In this document: positions 21,429-31,035 of the stretch, piece by piece
Layout: each line of letters starts with the position of its first letter
Position numbering within the stretch: position 1 is the stretch's first letter
Source: Multifurca ochricompacta
Lineage: Eukaryota > Basidiomycota > Agaricomycetes > Russulales > Russulaceae
DNA: 64,000 nt
NCBI GenBank assembly: GCA_022496185.1
Contig: WTXG01000096.1
Location: 62,001-126,000, forward strand
Direction of reading: 5' to 3'
Translations under genes and position numbers: made by a program
Notes under the pieces: model-generated
Told to the model about the DNA's origin: nothing
What the model saw: only the letters and a program-made list of their open reading frames with translations
Databases searched by the model: none

Positions 21429-22008
21429 TGTTACGAACCCCATCCTTGCCCGTATTCTTTTTCCTACCTAACGACAACCCTTCCCTGCCGCCTACTCTCC
21501 ACTACCAGATCACGTCTCCATCGTGGGACCCATCACATGCTCTTCGCCCGTCCCCGTGACTTACTTGTTTATATGTCTTTGGTTGCCCTTATCTCTGCTT
21601 ATCGCTTATCTTCTTATCATACGACCGGACACTTACTTAATTCCCTATCAGTGGAAGCCAGGCTCTACGCCCTCCATTTCCGGCTATTTGGGCCCACTTG
21701 ACTCCGTAGTTCTTATCTTTAGACGCTCATTCGATTACGTATATAAGTCTGCTGTAGCTACGATGTAGACCTCAGACTCGACTTATTGAATACATCGGTG
21801 TTTGTCTTCTGGACTTCCCCTTGGAACCTTTGAACTCGACTGTCTCAGTGCTTTTGGCACCTTCCGCTCAACATCGTTACTAGGGAACAGCCCCTTTAAC
21901 GTTGACTCACCCATTCGAACTCCAAGAGGTCCTATTGACCTCTTATCTGAATAACACGAATGAAGCTGTCGCACAAGTTGTGCAGAATGTCTCACACCGG
22001 ACGTAACA
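21429..22008 (+). repeat. gypsy-B 3' LTR
   Basis: 580 bp; five CpG-type differences from the 5' LTR. Preceded by the polypurine tract AGAAGAGGGGGTGA (ends 21428). Confidence 0.95.
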
Positions 22009-22013
22009 TTAGG

Positions 22014-22941
22014 TGTGGTATGCATCACGATGCGAGGCCTTCCGTTCCTGTAATGAGATTTAAACGCAGGAGGTGAGGGAATGGATGGCATGGTCATGAG
22101 ATGAGGAGGAGGGAAGAACGCCTGATTGGCGATGTGAGAATGCTGCTGTCCCTTGGACTGCTGATTATCTCTGTACTTCTTCCCAGCACAGCGCCTGCAC
22201 TGGAATTTCTGATCTGACTGTTTCTCCGCTTGCTCCGGCTGCTTGCCACCGAAGTGTTTCATGCTGATTAAAGCAAGGGTCACCCCGCTTCCATTTGATT
22301 GCCGAGAGCTTATTAGCTGCATGAGGGTTCTTACCCCTGGATCGATCTTGCTCCCACTGAGCAAGCACGGCATCATGGATTACGGCTAGATTAATGTTGG
22401 AAGGAGATCTTCTGACAAGGATGGTGGGGATAAGGGCCTCCCATTTGGGAGGGAGCGTATGGAGCAGGAGCATGCCCTGCAAGACATCAGGGATGGTGAC
22501 ACTATTGGTCTCAAGGCACTCAAAGGCGACCTCAAGGTGGTTAATCTGAGGCAAGGGGTGCTTGGCAGAGTCCAGGCGAAAGTTTAGGGCTTCTTTGAAG
22601 TCCCTAAAGATTGCAGCGGGCCCCACTGAGCCATACTTGCTCTTTAGACTGATCCATATAAGGAAGGAAGAGCCAGTTGAGGTATGTTCGTGCTGGATCA
22701 CAGTGGACAGCCTCAAGATTATAGTGCCGATCGCCTTGTTATCAGCGCGGTCCCATTCCTTCTGAAGTAATTTTTCATCTTCAGTAGGGTTCTGTTCATC
22801 CTTGGCATTAGGACGAGGGTCGGAGCCATTCGTGACCTCCCAAAGCCCACTAGACATAAGGAAAGCCCTCATCACATTGGCCCAAGCGGAATAGTTAGAT
22901 CTGTCAAAGACGGGAACGGCAATTGTCAGTTGAGACGACAT
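22014..22941 (-). pseudogene. copia-3 gag
   Basis: Starts at ATG 22941 (MSSQLTIAVPVFDRSNYSAW), the typical N-terminus of copia Gag (DUF4219/UBN2 type). It continues through LSTVIQHEHTSTGSSFLIW, LDSAKHPLPQINHLEVAFE and LLHTLPPKWEALIPTIL. A frameshift near 22250 moves the reading to a basic segment with CRRCAGKK, a remnant of the RNA-binding knuckle. It reaches the gypsy-B insertion site at VMHTT and continues at 14536 (KEQIPGRYQVFN). Role: coat protein and RNA packaging of the copia particle. Confidence 0.88.
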
Positions 22942-23073
22942 TGTTAAGATTTGAGTAAGTGTTTTTGGAAGCGTGAGTAAATGGTTTCTGTAAAAGAAGC
23001 CATAGTCAGCATTGAATGCGACAAAAGATACTCAGAGCACAAAACAGAACTCAGGCTCTTAGAAACCATAGAT

Positions 23074-23292
23074 GCGGCCATAAAGGCGCAATGGTGAGCT
23101 TAGTAGTTTTTATGCAGCCTTAAAGGCGCATTAGCAGTGCAGCCATAAAGGCGCATGAACGTTGCGTTCACTGGTAGCATCTACTTTTGCAGCCATATAG
23201 GCGCAGACACTTATCGCAGCCATTGAAGGCGCAGAAAATGTTTATTGCAGCCATTAAAGGTGCAGAGTGTGTATTGCAGCCATAAAGGCGCA
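23074..23292 (-). repeat. seven 17-18-mer repeats in the copia-3 leader
   Basis: Plus-strand consensus GCAGCCATAAAGGCGCA at 23074-23090, 23114-23130, 23139-23155, 23189-23205, 23216-23233, 23247-23264 and 23276-23292, separated by 8 to 33 unrelated bases. All lie between the PBS and the gag start, so in the transcript they read TGCGCCTTTATGGCTGC within the 5' untranslated leader. Position suggests a packaging or regulatory element; no function is shown. Confidence 0.9.
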
Positions 23293-23304
23293 AGATGCCC
23301 ACCA

Positions 23305-23316
23305 GGGCCCATAACC
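23305..23316 (-). other. copia-3 PBS (initiator tRNA-Met anticodon arm)
   Basis: Minus strand GGTTATGGGCCC directly after the 5' LTR. It is the complement of GGGCCCATAACC, the anticodon stem-loop of eukaryotic initiator tRNA-Met, as in Drosophila copia, which primes from a cleaved half tRNA. Confidence 0.85.
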
Positions 23317-23663
23317 TATAGAACAGGTATGGCGCAGCCTACACTAGATACTACATTACTGCTAGCTATCTCACCTTTGTTTTACTTTGAGACTTAGATG
23401 CAGTCATTAATGCGATAGCAACTGCTTAATCTATAGCAGTTATACAGTAGTTTATATACAATTTAATGTACTATATCGGCTACTTAATTATACAAGTGTG
23501 TTATCTCGTTATTGATGTGATTTGATCACATGCCTGATCTTAGATGTATATTCTAAGTAATCTAGCTAATTATGAACGCGTTCTTACTTGCGTTATCTAC
23601 ACGTGATCACAATCATGTCATACCGCTATCCCGGAGCCTCTGTACTGGTATCTTGGTTCAACA
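23317..23663 (-). repeat. copia-3 5' LTR
   Basis: 347 bp, flanked on the outer side by TSD CTCAC (23664-23668). Matches 279-625. Confidence 0.92.
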
Positions 23664-23982
23664 CTCACTTGATTCGCTTTTTCAAGCCTTTTTTATACAA
23701 TTTACACTACAGTTAATTTCAATACAAGTATAAGAGTTTTGTAAATAGGGGTTAAGTAAATGAGACATTTTGTCTTGTGACTTTTTCAATTTGTCATGCT
23801 TGTATCAGTTAGATAAAATAATCAAAATAAAATAAACATTAATCTTGTAAAAGATCGAAGTTCATTGCCCCTGAGGGGCGCGCCAAAAATTAATTGTTCT
23901 AGCCCAAGGCTAGAACTTTTGACAACTGTGGTGTGCTTTTGCGCTCCTCCAGGTCGTCGATGGATCGTAATCCATCAAAAGG

Positions 23983-25553
23983 TAGTAGAGGTGTTCTCCT
24001 CTGAGCAAGAGTGCTTCAAGTTCTGGGATTCGAGGGGGGATGTGTTCTTTCCAAAGGTATTCGTTGTTGACACAGACTAAGAGTGTTTCAAGGGGGTCCC
24101 CTGTGGAATGGGTGAGCTGAGCAAGGTGCCAGTAAATACATTGGTGCTGGGAGTCTCAAGGAATGGCCTGGCAAGGTCCAGACAGGAACTGGTTGTACTG
24201 GGTTTGAGAGAGAACTTGTCCAAAGGGGAGGAGAAGTTGAAGTGGGAGATAGATGGTATCTACATCACACCAGCCTTCTGCTTGTCCATCATTGTGGAGG
24301 GTGCTGATGAGTGGTTCTGGGTAGAGGAGGGCAAGCTGTGCTTCTCTGTAGAGCTGGAAGAGGTGGTTGAACTGTCTTTGGACATGCTGGAGACATTCTT
24401 CTCTTTCTGTGGGGAAGGACACTATTTTTCTGGACCAAGGAACTCTTTTATTTACAAGGGGCCTCTACAGTTATGTGCACAACGTACTGTTTTAGAGGTT
24501 GATATCAAATCTATGCCTTCAAAACAAGGGTACCCATCTGAAGGGTGTATAGGAAGGGCAGGGAGGGGGTTGGTGGGTAGACGAACAGGGGAAGTGAAAG
24601 GGACAAGCTCCAGGTGGTCTCTAAGTATGTCTTGTACTGTAAAGTACCTTTCTTCTACTAGAACCCCAATGTCAGTGAAGCTAAGGGTGCCAAACAAGGA
24701 GATAAAGCATCTGTCCAGAAGATCAAAGCCTTGAAGCAGTACTCTAGCCCCACTGAAGATGTCCTGGAGTTCTGGGGAAAGGGAGCAATGAAGATGGGCA
24801 ATGGAAGCATTCCAGGAATAGACAAGAAGGCCTTTAGGGAAGGTAAGAATGTTGGGGGCCAAATACCCTACTTTGGCACAGAGGTTGATATTTACAAAGT
24901 GGGAGGGGAGGTAATGAGTGGAGTGAAGGAAGCAATCAATGCAAGGGTGAATAGTAACAATATGGAAGTGAGGAAAGCAGAAAGAAATGAGCACACCAGG
25001 AAGATAATTAGCTCTATGCTCAAGCACATCCAGGAAACAGGGATACTGGTCAAAGAAGCTGGCCTCCCTAGAAAACTGGCTGGGCACCCAAGATTCCTGA
25101 TTACTGTCAATTAAATGGTAGATAAGAAACTGGTGAGGGTTGGTTGGATGATCAAGGCACACAGGATGATGAAGGTGAAGAGCAGAAGGTGCTGGAAGAT
25201 GGTCAGGGCCAGGGTGGTGGGGGGAAAGGGCATTTGCAGTGGTGGGAGGGGGTGGGGCAGGGGTTGGAAGACAAATATAACAAGGGGGGGGGGGTGCCAA
25301 AGGTGTTGGACATGTTCAGGAGGCCTGGGGGAACAAGGGGAGGCAGTTGGAGGGTGGGGGAGGGCACAGGGAGAGGGTGAAGCTCTGGGAGCTCAAGAGG
25401 GGGCAAAACCAATGAAGGGGGAGCTGGGGATGCTGTGGCAGCTGCCTCTACTAGGGCAGTGAAGTTTATGGTGTGCTGAGCACCAGGGAAATCATAGGGG
25501 GGGGAGGCTGCTTGGTCCAAAGATGGGGACAAGGAGAAGCTGTTCTGGGACAC
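23983..25553 (-). pseudogene. unknown ORF in the gag position of G3
   Basis: Begins about 47 bases inside the 5' LTR border at 25553 with MSQNSFSLSPSLDQAASP and a very proline-rich segment. A frame change near 25250 leads into a roughly 280-codon frame (25300-24452), and a further change into frames covering 24422-23983, joining 201-1. Visible features are the Pro-rich N-terminus and a leucine- and aromatic-rich middle (SWNASIAHLHCSLSPEL, LDRCFISLFGTLSF). I see no zinc knuckle, protease or RT motif. By position it should be Gag or a Gag-Pol start, but I cannot confirm that by homology. Plus-strand open frames here (24108-25114) show nothing recognisable. Confidence 0.5.
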
Positions 25554-26106
25554 TGGGGCACTTGTCAGTCACTGTCTACTGCAAAGGAGACTGTCCAAAT
25601 GTTACAACTCACTGTCAACTGCCTGGACAGTGGGTTGTATATGAAGGGGATGATTTGGAAGTGGGGGAAAAGGATGAGAGTGAGGGTGAAAGTGCAGGGA
25701 GACAAAGCAAACAGCTCAAGGACAAGGGGTGAGAAGCCTTCCACAAGGTGGGGCTAGTCTCCTAGGCAATAAGGTACCAGATCACAAGTCAACAGTCTGG
25801 AGCTGTCCATTCTATTCCCAAAGGGTTTATATACATAATTACAACCAGGACTTTGGTCTGTGCACTACTTTAGGGAAGGTTAACTTTGCTTTAACTCCCC
25901 ACTAGCCACCAATGAGAATAGCCCCACTTTTTGGGCTTAGAAATCCACAGTCTGCAGTCTGCAGTTTGTGGACTGCTGTTTAGGCACTGTGGGGTTCTGT
26001 TAGTACTCTTCCCACAGGTCTCCAATTTGGCAGGAGTCTGGCCCTGGTCCAGACCAGCCCTTCTCTGGTCTTAATCTAGGGTTATCTTTGTTTCTGAGGG
26101 TTCTGC

Positions 26107-27554
26107 TAGGGATCAGCAAGGGTTTTCATACCCACGTGGGTAAGTGCCACGGGTTTTGATGGGTACGGGTACGGGTATACAACTCCCAACCCGCCAGAAA
26201 CCCATACCCGCGCAGCGGGTTTGGCGGGTATAAGTGGTCATCAGTCATTGACAAGATCAGCAGAAATGTAATGATAAAATACATCTGTAGCAAACAAATA
26301 ACAAGATTTAATTTGATGTATGCTACAGGGTTTCTGTAAATATATTCTAGTGTTATCCTATGAAATATCAAAGCAGATCAACGGTGCGATGTAAAATAAA
26401 AGTGTTATCAGTGATCCACTCTCTTGAAAATCATGATGCAACTGTTTTATTAACACGCGATCAATTCTGCCAGTCTGGCACTATCTAAAATACACTCTAG
26501 ACTACTTTAGACTATTCTATAATCTAATTATCAAATTAGTTTACTGAAACAAGGCCCGCGTGTATCTACAGGCTGCATAGAGCAGCGACTACATTGCATT
26601 GCATGGACCAGCATATTGGTCTAATCTCCTTCCTATTAAGGAAGGTTGACTTAACAATCATGGCTTTGATTTTCCATTGGTCCAACAAGATTGTGATCAC
26701 GCATAGATAACACAACAGAAACACATTCACATACATAGAATATACATCTAAGATCTGACATATGATCAAATCACATCATTAAATGAGATAACGAGATAAC
26801 GCGTTCATTTAATCTAGTAGCTGATATAGTACATCTAAAGTACAAGCCTGTGCCATGCCTGTTCCACAAAATGAAATAAAATAATAATGTAAATAAAGAA
26901 TAAACTTAATCTTCTGAACATAAATCAGCAATTATTGAGGGATCCTGAGTAGCCACAAATGAATGCATTGTATCCAAGTGTGTATCTCCTTGACCGGGAT
27001 GGACCAGGCCGAGTGTCTGAATTGCGCGATGCAAGTAAAGAACTTGCATGCATTTCATTTTATGGGTAACCTGTGTATCAAAACAAATATCCAGGGGTTA
27101 CCCCTGCCAATCACTATGCATTTGTCAATTATTTTTGCATTCTATGCGGTTATCTGACAGGCTTTTCATCAATGTTCTATAACATCTATCTAATCATCTT
27201 TGTATATTGGGGTGGATTTTAGTTGCGCTTGTATAAAATTGAAAGCAGAATAATAAAATAACAATAGAATAATGAATTATCTTAATCTTATGAATATAAA
27301 ACAGGAATCTTTGAGGGATCCTGAGTAGCCACAAATGAACATGTTGTGTATCTCCTTGACCGGGATGGCCTGGGCCGGTTATCCGAAATGCGCGATGCAA
27401 GCAAAGAACTTGCACACGTTTACACAGGTAACCCCCAGGTGACCTGCAAGTAACCCGCAGGTGACCCGCGGGTTACCTGTACCCGTAGCAATGGGTACGG
27501 GTATGGGTACAGGTACCAATGAAGATACCCAGGGGTTACCCCTGCTATTCACTA
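26107..27554 (+). mobile_element. non-autonomous hAT-like element hAT-2
   Basis: 1448 bp in the G3 LTR, with 8-bp TSD GGTTCTGC (26099-26106, 27555-27562). Imperfect termini TAGGGATCAGCAAGGG and TAGTGAATAGCAGGGG. Subterminal regions are rich in ACGGGT/ACCCGT repeats. An internal segment with GAACTTGCA is present twice (about 26940-27180 and 27290-27420). There is no transposase frame. It is closely related to hAT-3 (57508-58769), from which it differs by an extra copia-LTR-like block. Confidence 0.85.
26690..26867 (+). repeat. copia-3-type LTR relic inside hAT-2
   Basis: Reads GATTGTGATCACGCATAGATAAC, then ATATACATCTAAGAT, then GCTGATATAGTACAT, and ends TGCCATGCCTGTTCCACA. It follows the copia-3 LTR in its coding orientation (reverse complement of 279-625) with the middle deleted. 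hAT-3 lacks this block at the same place. Confidence 0.6.
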
Positions 27555-27629
27555 GGTTCTGCAGGGTCTCTGGGAGCATCCAGAGATTTCTAGGGGGTCA
27601 GGAGGTCTCTAGGGTGTCAGTTAATGACA

Positions 27630-27858
27630 TGCACCATCATCATCCTGTACCAGGTCCAAGTAGTCATCTACTACATTACAATCATCCAAGGTGTGGTCAT
27701 TCTTGATCAGGCATTGGTGGGTGCAGAGGAAACCATAAGGGCCACAGCAGCCACACTGGTCACACATGTCATAGACAGGGCAATTGATCTCCTGATGCCC
27801 AGCATTGTGGGTGAGGCACTTGCCACACCATGCTGATGGATTGATGATGGAGGGTAGG
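27630..27858 (-). pseudogene. gypsy-E ORF3 fragment (zinc-knuckle end)
   Basis: About 75 codons open on the minus strand: INPSAWCGKCLTHNAGHQEINC, then CDQCGCCGPYGFLCTHQC, ending DDYLDLVQDDDGA where the G3 LTR interrupts it. This matches the last two knuckles and the acidic tail of ORF3 in gypsy-A to -D. It is all that remains in the window of an older gypsy element, cut on the right by hAT-A at 27859. Arg-to-Cys and Arg-to-Gln type replacements fit CpG decay. Confidence 0.85.
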
Positions 27859-28204
27859 TAGGGCCTAGCATGAGTGCACTCATGAGTTACCCAGATCTGA
27901 ACTTGTGGGTATTTAGATAAGAAAATGTCATACTTGGATCCACACAAGTATGTTCCCACAGATCACCCAGAGCCATGAGTCCTATACTCACACAGATCCA
28001 AGTACTCGCAGGTTTACTTGTACTCTTACTCCTTTTTTCCACTCTGGGCCTCCACTTTCTCTCAGATAGCAGACAATGACTTTCGGGCTCTTCTTCAGAG
28101 GCAATTCAACCCAGATATCTCTCCTAGTAATGCCTATAGAATGTCCATGACAATGGTGATCCTTCAAAGACAGTTTATTGGCTCTGGTCCCTCCCCTGCT
28201 ATTG

Positions 28205-28740
28205 AGTTATAACAGCTGCCCTGGCCCTCCTATCACCAATGACCTTGTTTCTCTTTCCATCAGTCAACAAACAACATCAATGAGCAAGAATGTCACAAAC
28301 TCAAGTGCAGGATTAAGGATGCTTTGGAGGATGGGAATGGCCTCATATAGGTACATCTTTGTTTGCATCCCTTTCACACAGCTGCCCCAGCCCTCCTATC
28401 ACTGATGATCTCCTCTCTACCTCTCATTGTCATTCAACAAACAACATCAATGAGCCAGAACATCATAAGCTCAAGCAGCTCAAGCACAAGGTTAATAACA
28501 ACACTTTGGAGGATGGGAATGGCCATCACTTAGGTACATCCCTGTTTCACACAGCTGCCCCACCCTTCCTATCACTAACGATGTCTTTCTTTCATCTGTC
28601 AGTCAACAAGCAATGTCAATGAGTGAGAATGTCATGGGCTCAAGTGCAGGGTCAATGCCAACACTTTGGAGGATGGGAATGGCCATCACATGGGTACATC
28701 TTCCTTCAAATCTATTTCATGCAGCTGCTGAGGCTTTCCT
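28205..28740 (+). repeat. tandem repeats of about 170 bp in hAT-A
   Basis: At least three head-to-tail copies, recognised by AGCTGCCC (near 28210, 28380, 28553), AACATCAATGAG and GGAGGATGGGAATGGCC at matching offsets; a fourth is partial near 28725. No coding frame. Confidence 0.8.
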
Positions 28741-28919
28741 CAGCTAAAAAGTGTCTTATCAAAATTCTGTGGGTGATCCTTCTCAGGTGCCATCCAACAC
28801 TCTTGTGTTACATTCAAGTGCAACTATATAAATTTTACAATATTCTATAACTAGGTAGAATCACTGTCATCAATAATATCTATAATAGCCTTTGCCTTCC
28901 CTGTCCACTTCCCTTTATC

Positions 28920-30373
28920 CTAAAAAGCAGCTATTATATCATTGTAAGGAATAAGATCAGGAATATCACACCATGACCCAAGTACTGTAGCTGCTCACAT
29001 AGACTCATCCAAGAGAGAATGTCACATTTTTGAGACTGTTAAACTGCCTTTTGAAAACATGTGTTCAACATCAGTTGAGGTTGCTGCCATGTATATTCAG
29101 CACCACAAAAATGATAGTGATTAATAACCCACCTGGAATGGAAAGGAAGTTGATAGCCATTTGTGCAAGTGGATGGCCTGTTGCCTTCATTGCTGTCCAG
29201 TGTGTGATCGGATCAGTGTTGGTGACAGTGGGCACATTAGACAGCCATTCATCCAGGGTGTTGACAGGTGTAAACTTGTCATGCAGTGTGCCAAAATATT
29301 TTCCTGAAAGGCTAGTCAGTTCCTAATTAAACACAGAGTGAGCAATTGCCAATTGCTCCTTGACATATATTTGAAATCTTACCTTTGATGTGATGCTTGA
29401 TGCTGCTGTTGATGTCATAGATGTCATAGATAGCACTTCTGGCTTGTATGCTTGCCATTCCTGTTGTGCAAGGTCTTCTGCTGCCTTGATCCACTCATGT
29501 TTTCATCCTGCCTTGATGAAGTATGAAGTCTTGTGTCAAGGGTGAAGAACTAAGATGATTAGATAAGAAAAATAAGAAAGCAAATCTTGACTTACTCATA
29601 GCAATGCAAAATACCAAGGAATCATCAGTAAGTGTGTAATACTTACTCATTAGCAGTGACCCTCAAAGCATGGCTCCCCAGACAGTTAGGTGGAGTGACT
29701 TATTATCAATGAAGTCATCCATTGCAGTAGTTAGAATGTCAACAATTGGGATGACATCATGTATAAGAGGGGTTTTGTTTTGAGAAATCTTCTTTGTTGT
29801 GTTGAGGAACAGATCTAAGAGAGGGTGCAGCTGCTTGAGTATCTTCCACTCTGCCTCTGACAACTGAAACCTCTTCAAGCAGACGCCATGTACTTTGTTG
29901 TGCTTGCACATTACAATGAGCAGTTGAAGCACTGGCTGAAGTTGAAGTGCGCAGCTGATGAGTTCTGATGTGCTGTTCCATTGAGTAGCTACATCTTGTA
30001 CCATAACTTTCAGTTTGATTTGGCTTTGCAAACAGCATTCTTTGAGATCAGCCTTGATGGTTGGGCTGTGGACTATCTTTGTTGCAAGCCACTGAAGCTA
30101 TGTAAAAAATGATGTAAATAATCTGACAGTTCTGATTAATGATGTCACTGACCTTGAAGACTGAGAAGTGTCCTAAATTGACCTCTGTGCAAGAAAGTGT
30201 TGGGATCCTGCCACTATAACCAACATCCTCTATGGCTTCCTGGATCATGGCCTCATCACTTGCCTTGACTGCAGGGTCCACTTCATCATTGTCCAGTTGA
30301 AAATCTATATCTTCATTGTCCTGATTGTCCTCCTCAATGACATCATTGACATCTATGTCTTTGAAGAGGTTGG
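28920..30373 (-). pseudogene. hAT transposase, C-terminal half, with three introns
   Basis: DDE transposase of the hAT superfamily. Exon order on the minus strand: an acidic stretch to HFSVFK; intron 30152-30098; then KIVHSPTIKADLKECC and DVATQWNST; AEWKILKQLHPLL; KYYTLTDDS and IAM; intron 29595-29550; then LHP, KTSYFIKAG and HEWIKAAEDLA; DPITHWTAMKATGHPLAQMAINFLSIP; intron 29132-29084; then ATSTDVEHMFSKGSLTVSKM, the hATC dimerisation motif, ending at TAG 28920. All three introns begin GT and end AG and are 46-55 bases long. Several in-frame TGA and R-to-H/Q changes fit CpG decay, so it is inactive. The N-terminal zinc finger and first catalytic residues are outside the window. Confidence 0.88.
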
Positions 30374-30946
30374 TGTTACAACTCACTGTCGACTGCCTGG
30401 ACAGTGGGTTGTATACAAGGGGGAAGGATTTGGAAGTGGGCAAGGGATGAGAGTGAGGGTGAAAGTGCAGGAAGATGAAGTGAACAGCTCAAAGGCAAGG
30501 GATGAGAAGCCTTCCACAAGGTGGGGCTAATCTCCTAGGTAATCAGGAACCAGATCACAAGTGGACAGTCTGGAGCTGTCCATTCTATTCCAAAAGGGTT
30601 TATATACATAATTACAACTGGGATTTTGGTCTGTGCACTACTTTAGGGGAGGTTAACTTCACTTTAACTCCCCACTGATCCACCAATGAGAATAGCCCCA
30701 CTTTTGGGCTTAGAAATCTGCAGTCCACAGTCCACAGTTTGTGGACTGCTGTTTAGGCATTGTGGGGTTCTGTTAGTACTCTTCCCACAGGTCTCCAATT
30801 TGGCAGGAGTCCAGCCCTGGTCTGGACCAGCCCTTCTCTGGTCTTAATCTAGGGTTATCTTTGTCTTTAAGGGTTCTGCAAGGTCTCTGGGAGTGTTCAG
30901 GAATTTCCAGGGGGTCAGGAGGTCTCTGGGGTGTCAGTTCATGACA
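30374..30946 (-). repeat. G2 3' LTR
   Basis: 573 bp, TGTCATGAACTGACACC...GTTGTAACA on the minus strand. A purine tract (AGAGGGGATAG, minus strand) adjoins at 30947. Same family as the G3 LTR. Confidence 0.92.
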
Positions 30947-31035
30947 CTATCCCCTCTTTAGGGCCTTGCTGTGCCATGGCAAGTTTGTCAGAGGTTTGGG
31001 GGTCTAGGCAGGGTGGGGTGTCAATGATGGAAGTC

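Larger units (their letters stand above)
14537..22008 (+). mobile_element. Ty3/gypsy chromovirus gypsy-B
   Basis: Two 580-bp LTRs (14537-15116, 21429-22008) with TSD TTAGG (14532-14536, 22009-22013) in copia-3. The order is PBS, gag, pol, ORF3, polypurine tract. By eye the LTRs differ at five positions only, all CpG transitions, so insertion is fairly recent. Damage is limited to three single-base losses (two in gag, one in protease) and one TGA in pol. Confidence 0.97.
279..23663 (-). mobile_element. Ty1/copia element copia-3 (split by gypsy-A, LTR Z and gypsy-B)
   Basis: Two 347-bp LTRs (279-625 and 23317-23663) are bounded by the TSD CTCAC. The internal order on the minus strand is PBS, repeat-rich leader, gag, protease, integrase, reverse transcriptase, RNase H, polypurine tract. 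The coding region is cut by gypsy-B (14537-22008), solo LTR Z (11996-13261) and gypsy-A (896-9498), and the reading resumes across each insertion once one TSD copy is removed. CpG decay has altered integrase arginines and the RT active site, so the element is dead. Confidence 0.93.
202..23977 (+). mobile_element. solo LTR X, left copy (386 bp net, split by copia-3)
   Basis: The LTR runs 202-278 and 23669-23977, beginning TGATAAG and ending ATCCATCA. It is flanked by the 5-bp duplication AAAGG (197-201 and 23978-23982). Copia-3 split it, with duplication CTCAC at 274-278 and 23664-23668. A second copy in inverse orientation is at 32219-46290. The plus strand has AATAAA-like signals near 23825. 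The last 110 bases carry three short perfect hairpins (23867-23879, 23897-23915, 23959-23976). No internal retrotransposon sequence accompanies it, so it is a solo LTR; the parent family is unknown. Confidence 0.85.
1..27629 (-). mobile_element. Ty3/gypsy-type element G3, 5' part (host of the left nest)
   Basis: The 5' LTR lies at the right end (25600-27629, split by hAT-2), the internal region runs leftwards through 25599-23983, and it resumes at 201-1 after the X solo LTR and its passengers. The right flank 27630-27634 (TGCAC) lies in a gypsy ORF3 fragment. The other LTR is beyond the window start, so the matching TSD cannot be checked. The LTR is the same family as that of G2 (30374-30946). 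The first internal bases on the minus strand read TTTGGACAGTC and could be a tRNA-type primer site, but I cannot name the tRNA. Confidence 0.75.
25600..27629 (-). repeat. G3 5' LTR (574 bp net, split by hAT-2)
   Basis: Runs 25600-26106 and 27563-27629. On the minus strand it reads TGTCATTAACTGACACCC...GTTGTAACA and matches the G2 LTR at 30374-30946 over its length. A TATATAAA-type motif is present on the minus strand near 25830. Contains the hAT-2 insertion with its 8-bp duplication. Confidence 0.88.
27859..30373 (-). mobile_element. autonomous-type hAT transposon hAT-A (truncated by G2)
   Basis: Left terminus TAGGGCCTAGCATGAG at 27859 matches hAT-1; the 8 bases before it (AGGGTAGG) are the presumed TSD, with the partner beyond the window. 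Subterminal sequence and tandem repeats occupy 27859-28919 with no gene. The transposase occupies 28920-30373 and is cut at 30373 by the G2 LTR; its N-terminal half must lie right of G2, beyond the window. Confidence 0.82.

Noticed and set aside
23074..23292. Interspersed repeats as a CRISPR array
   Set aside because: Units are 17-18 bases with irregular 8-33 base gaps, in the leader of a eukaryotic retrotransposon, with no cas genes.
24108..25114. Plus-strand open frames of 208 and 127 codons as genes
   Set aside because: They lie antisense to the G3 internal region, show no recognisable domain, and their composition follows from the opposite strand.
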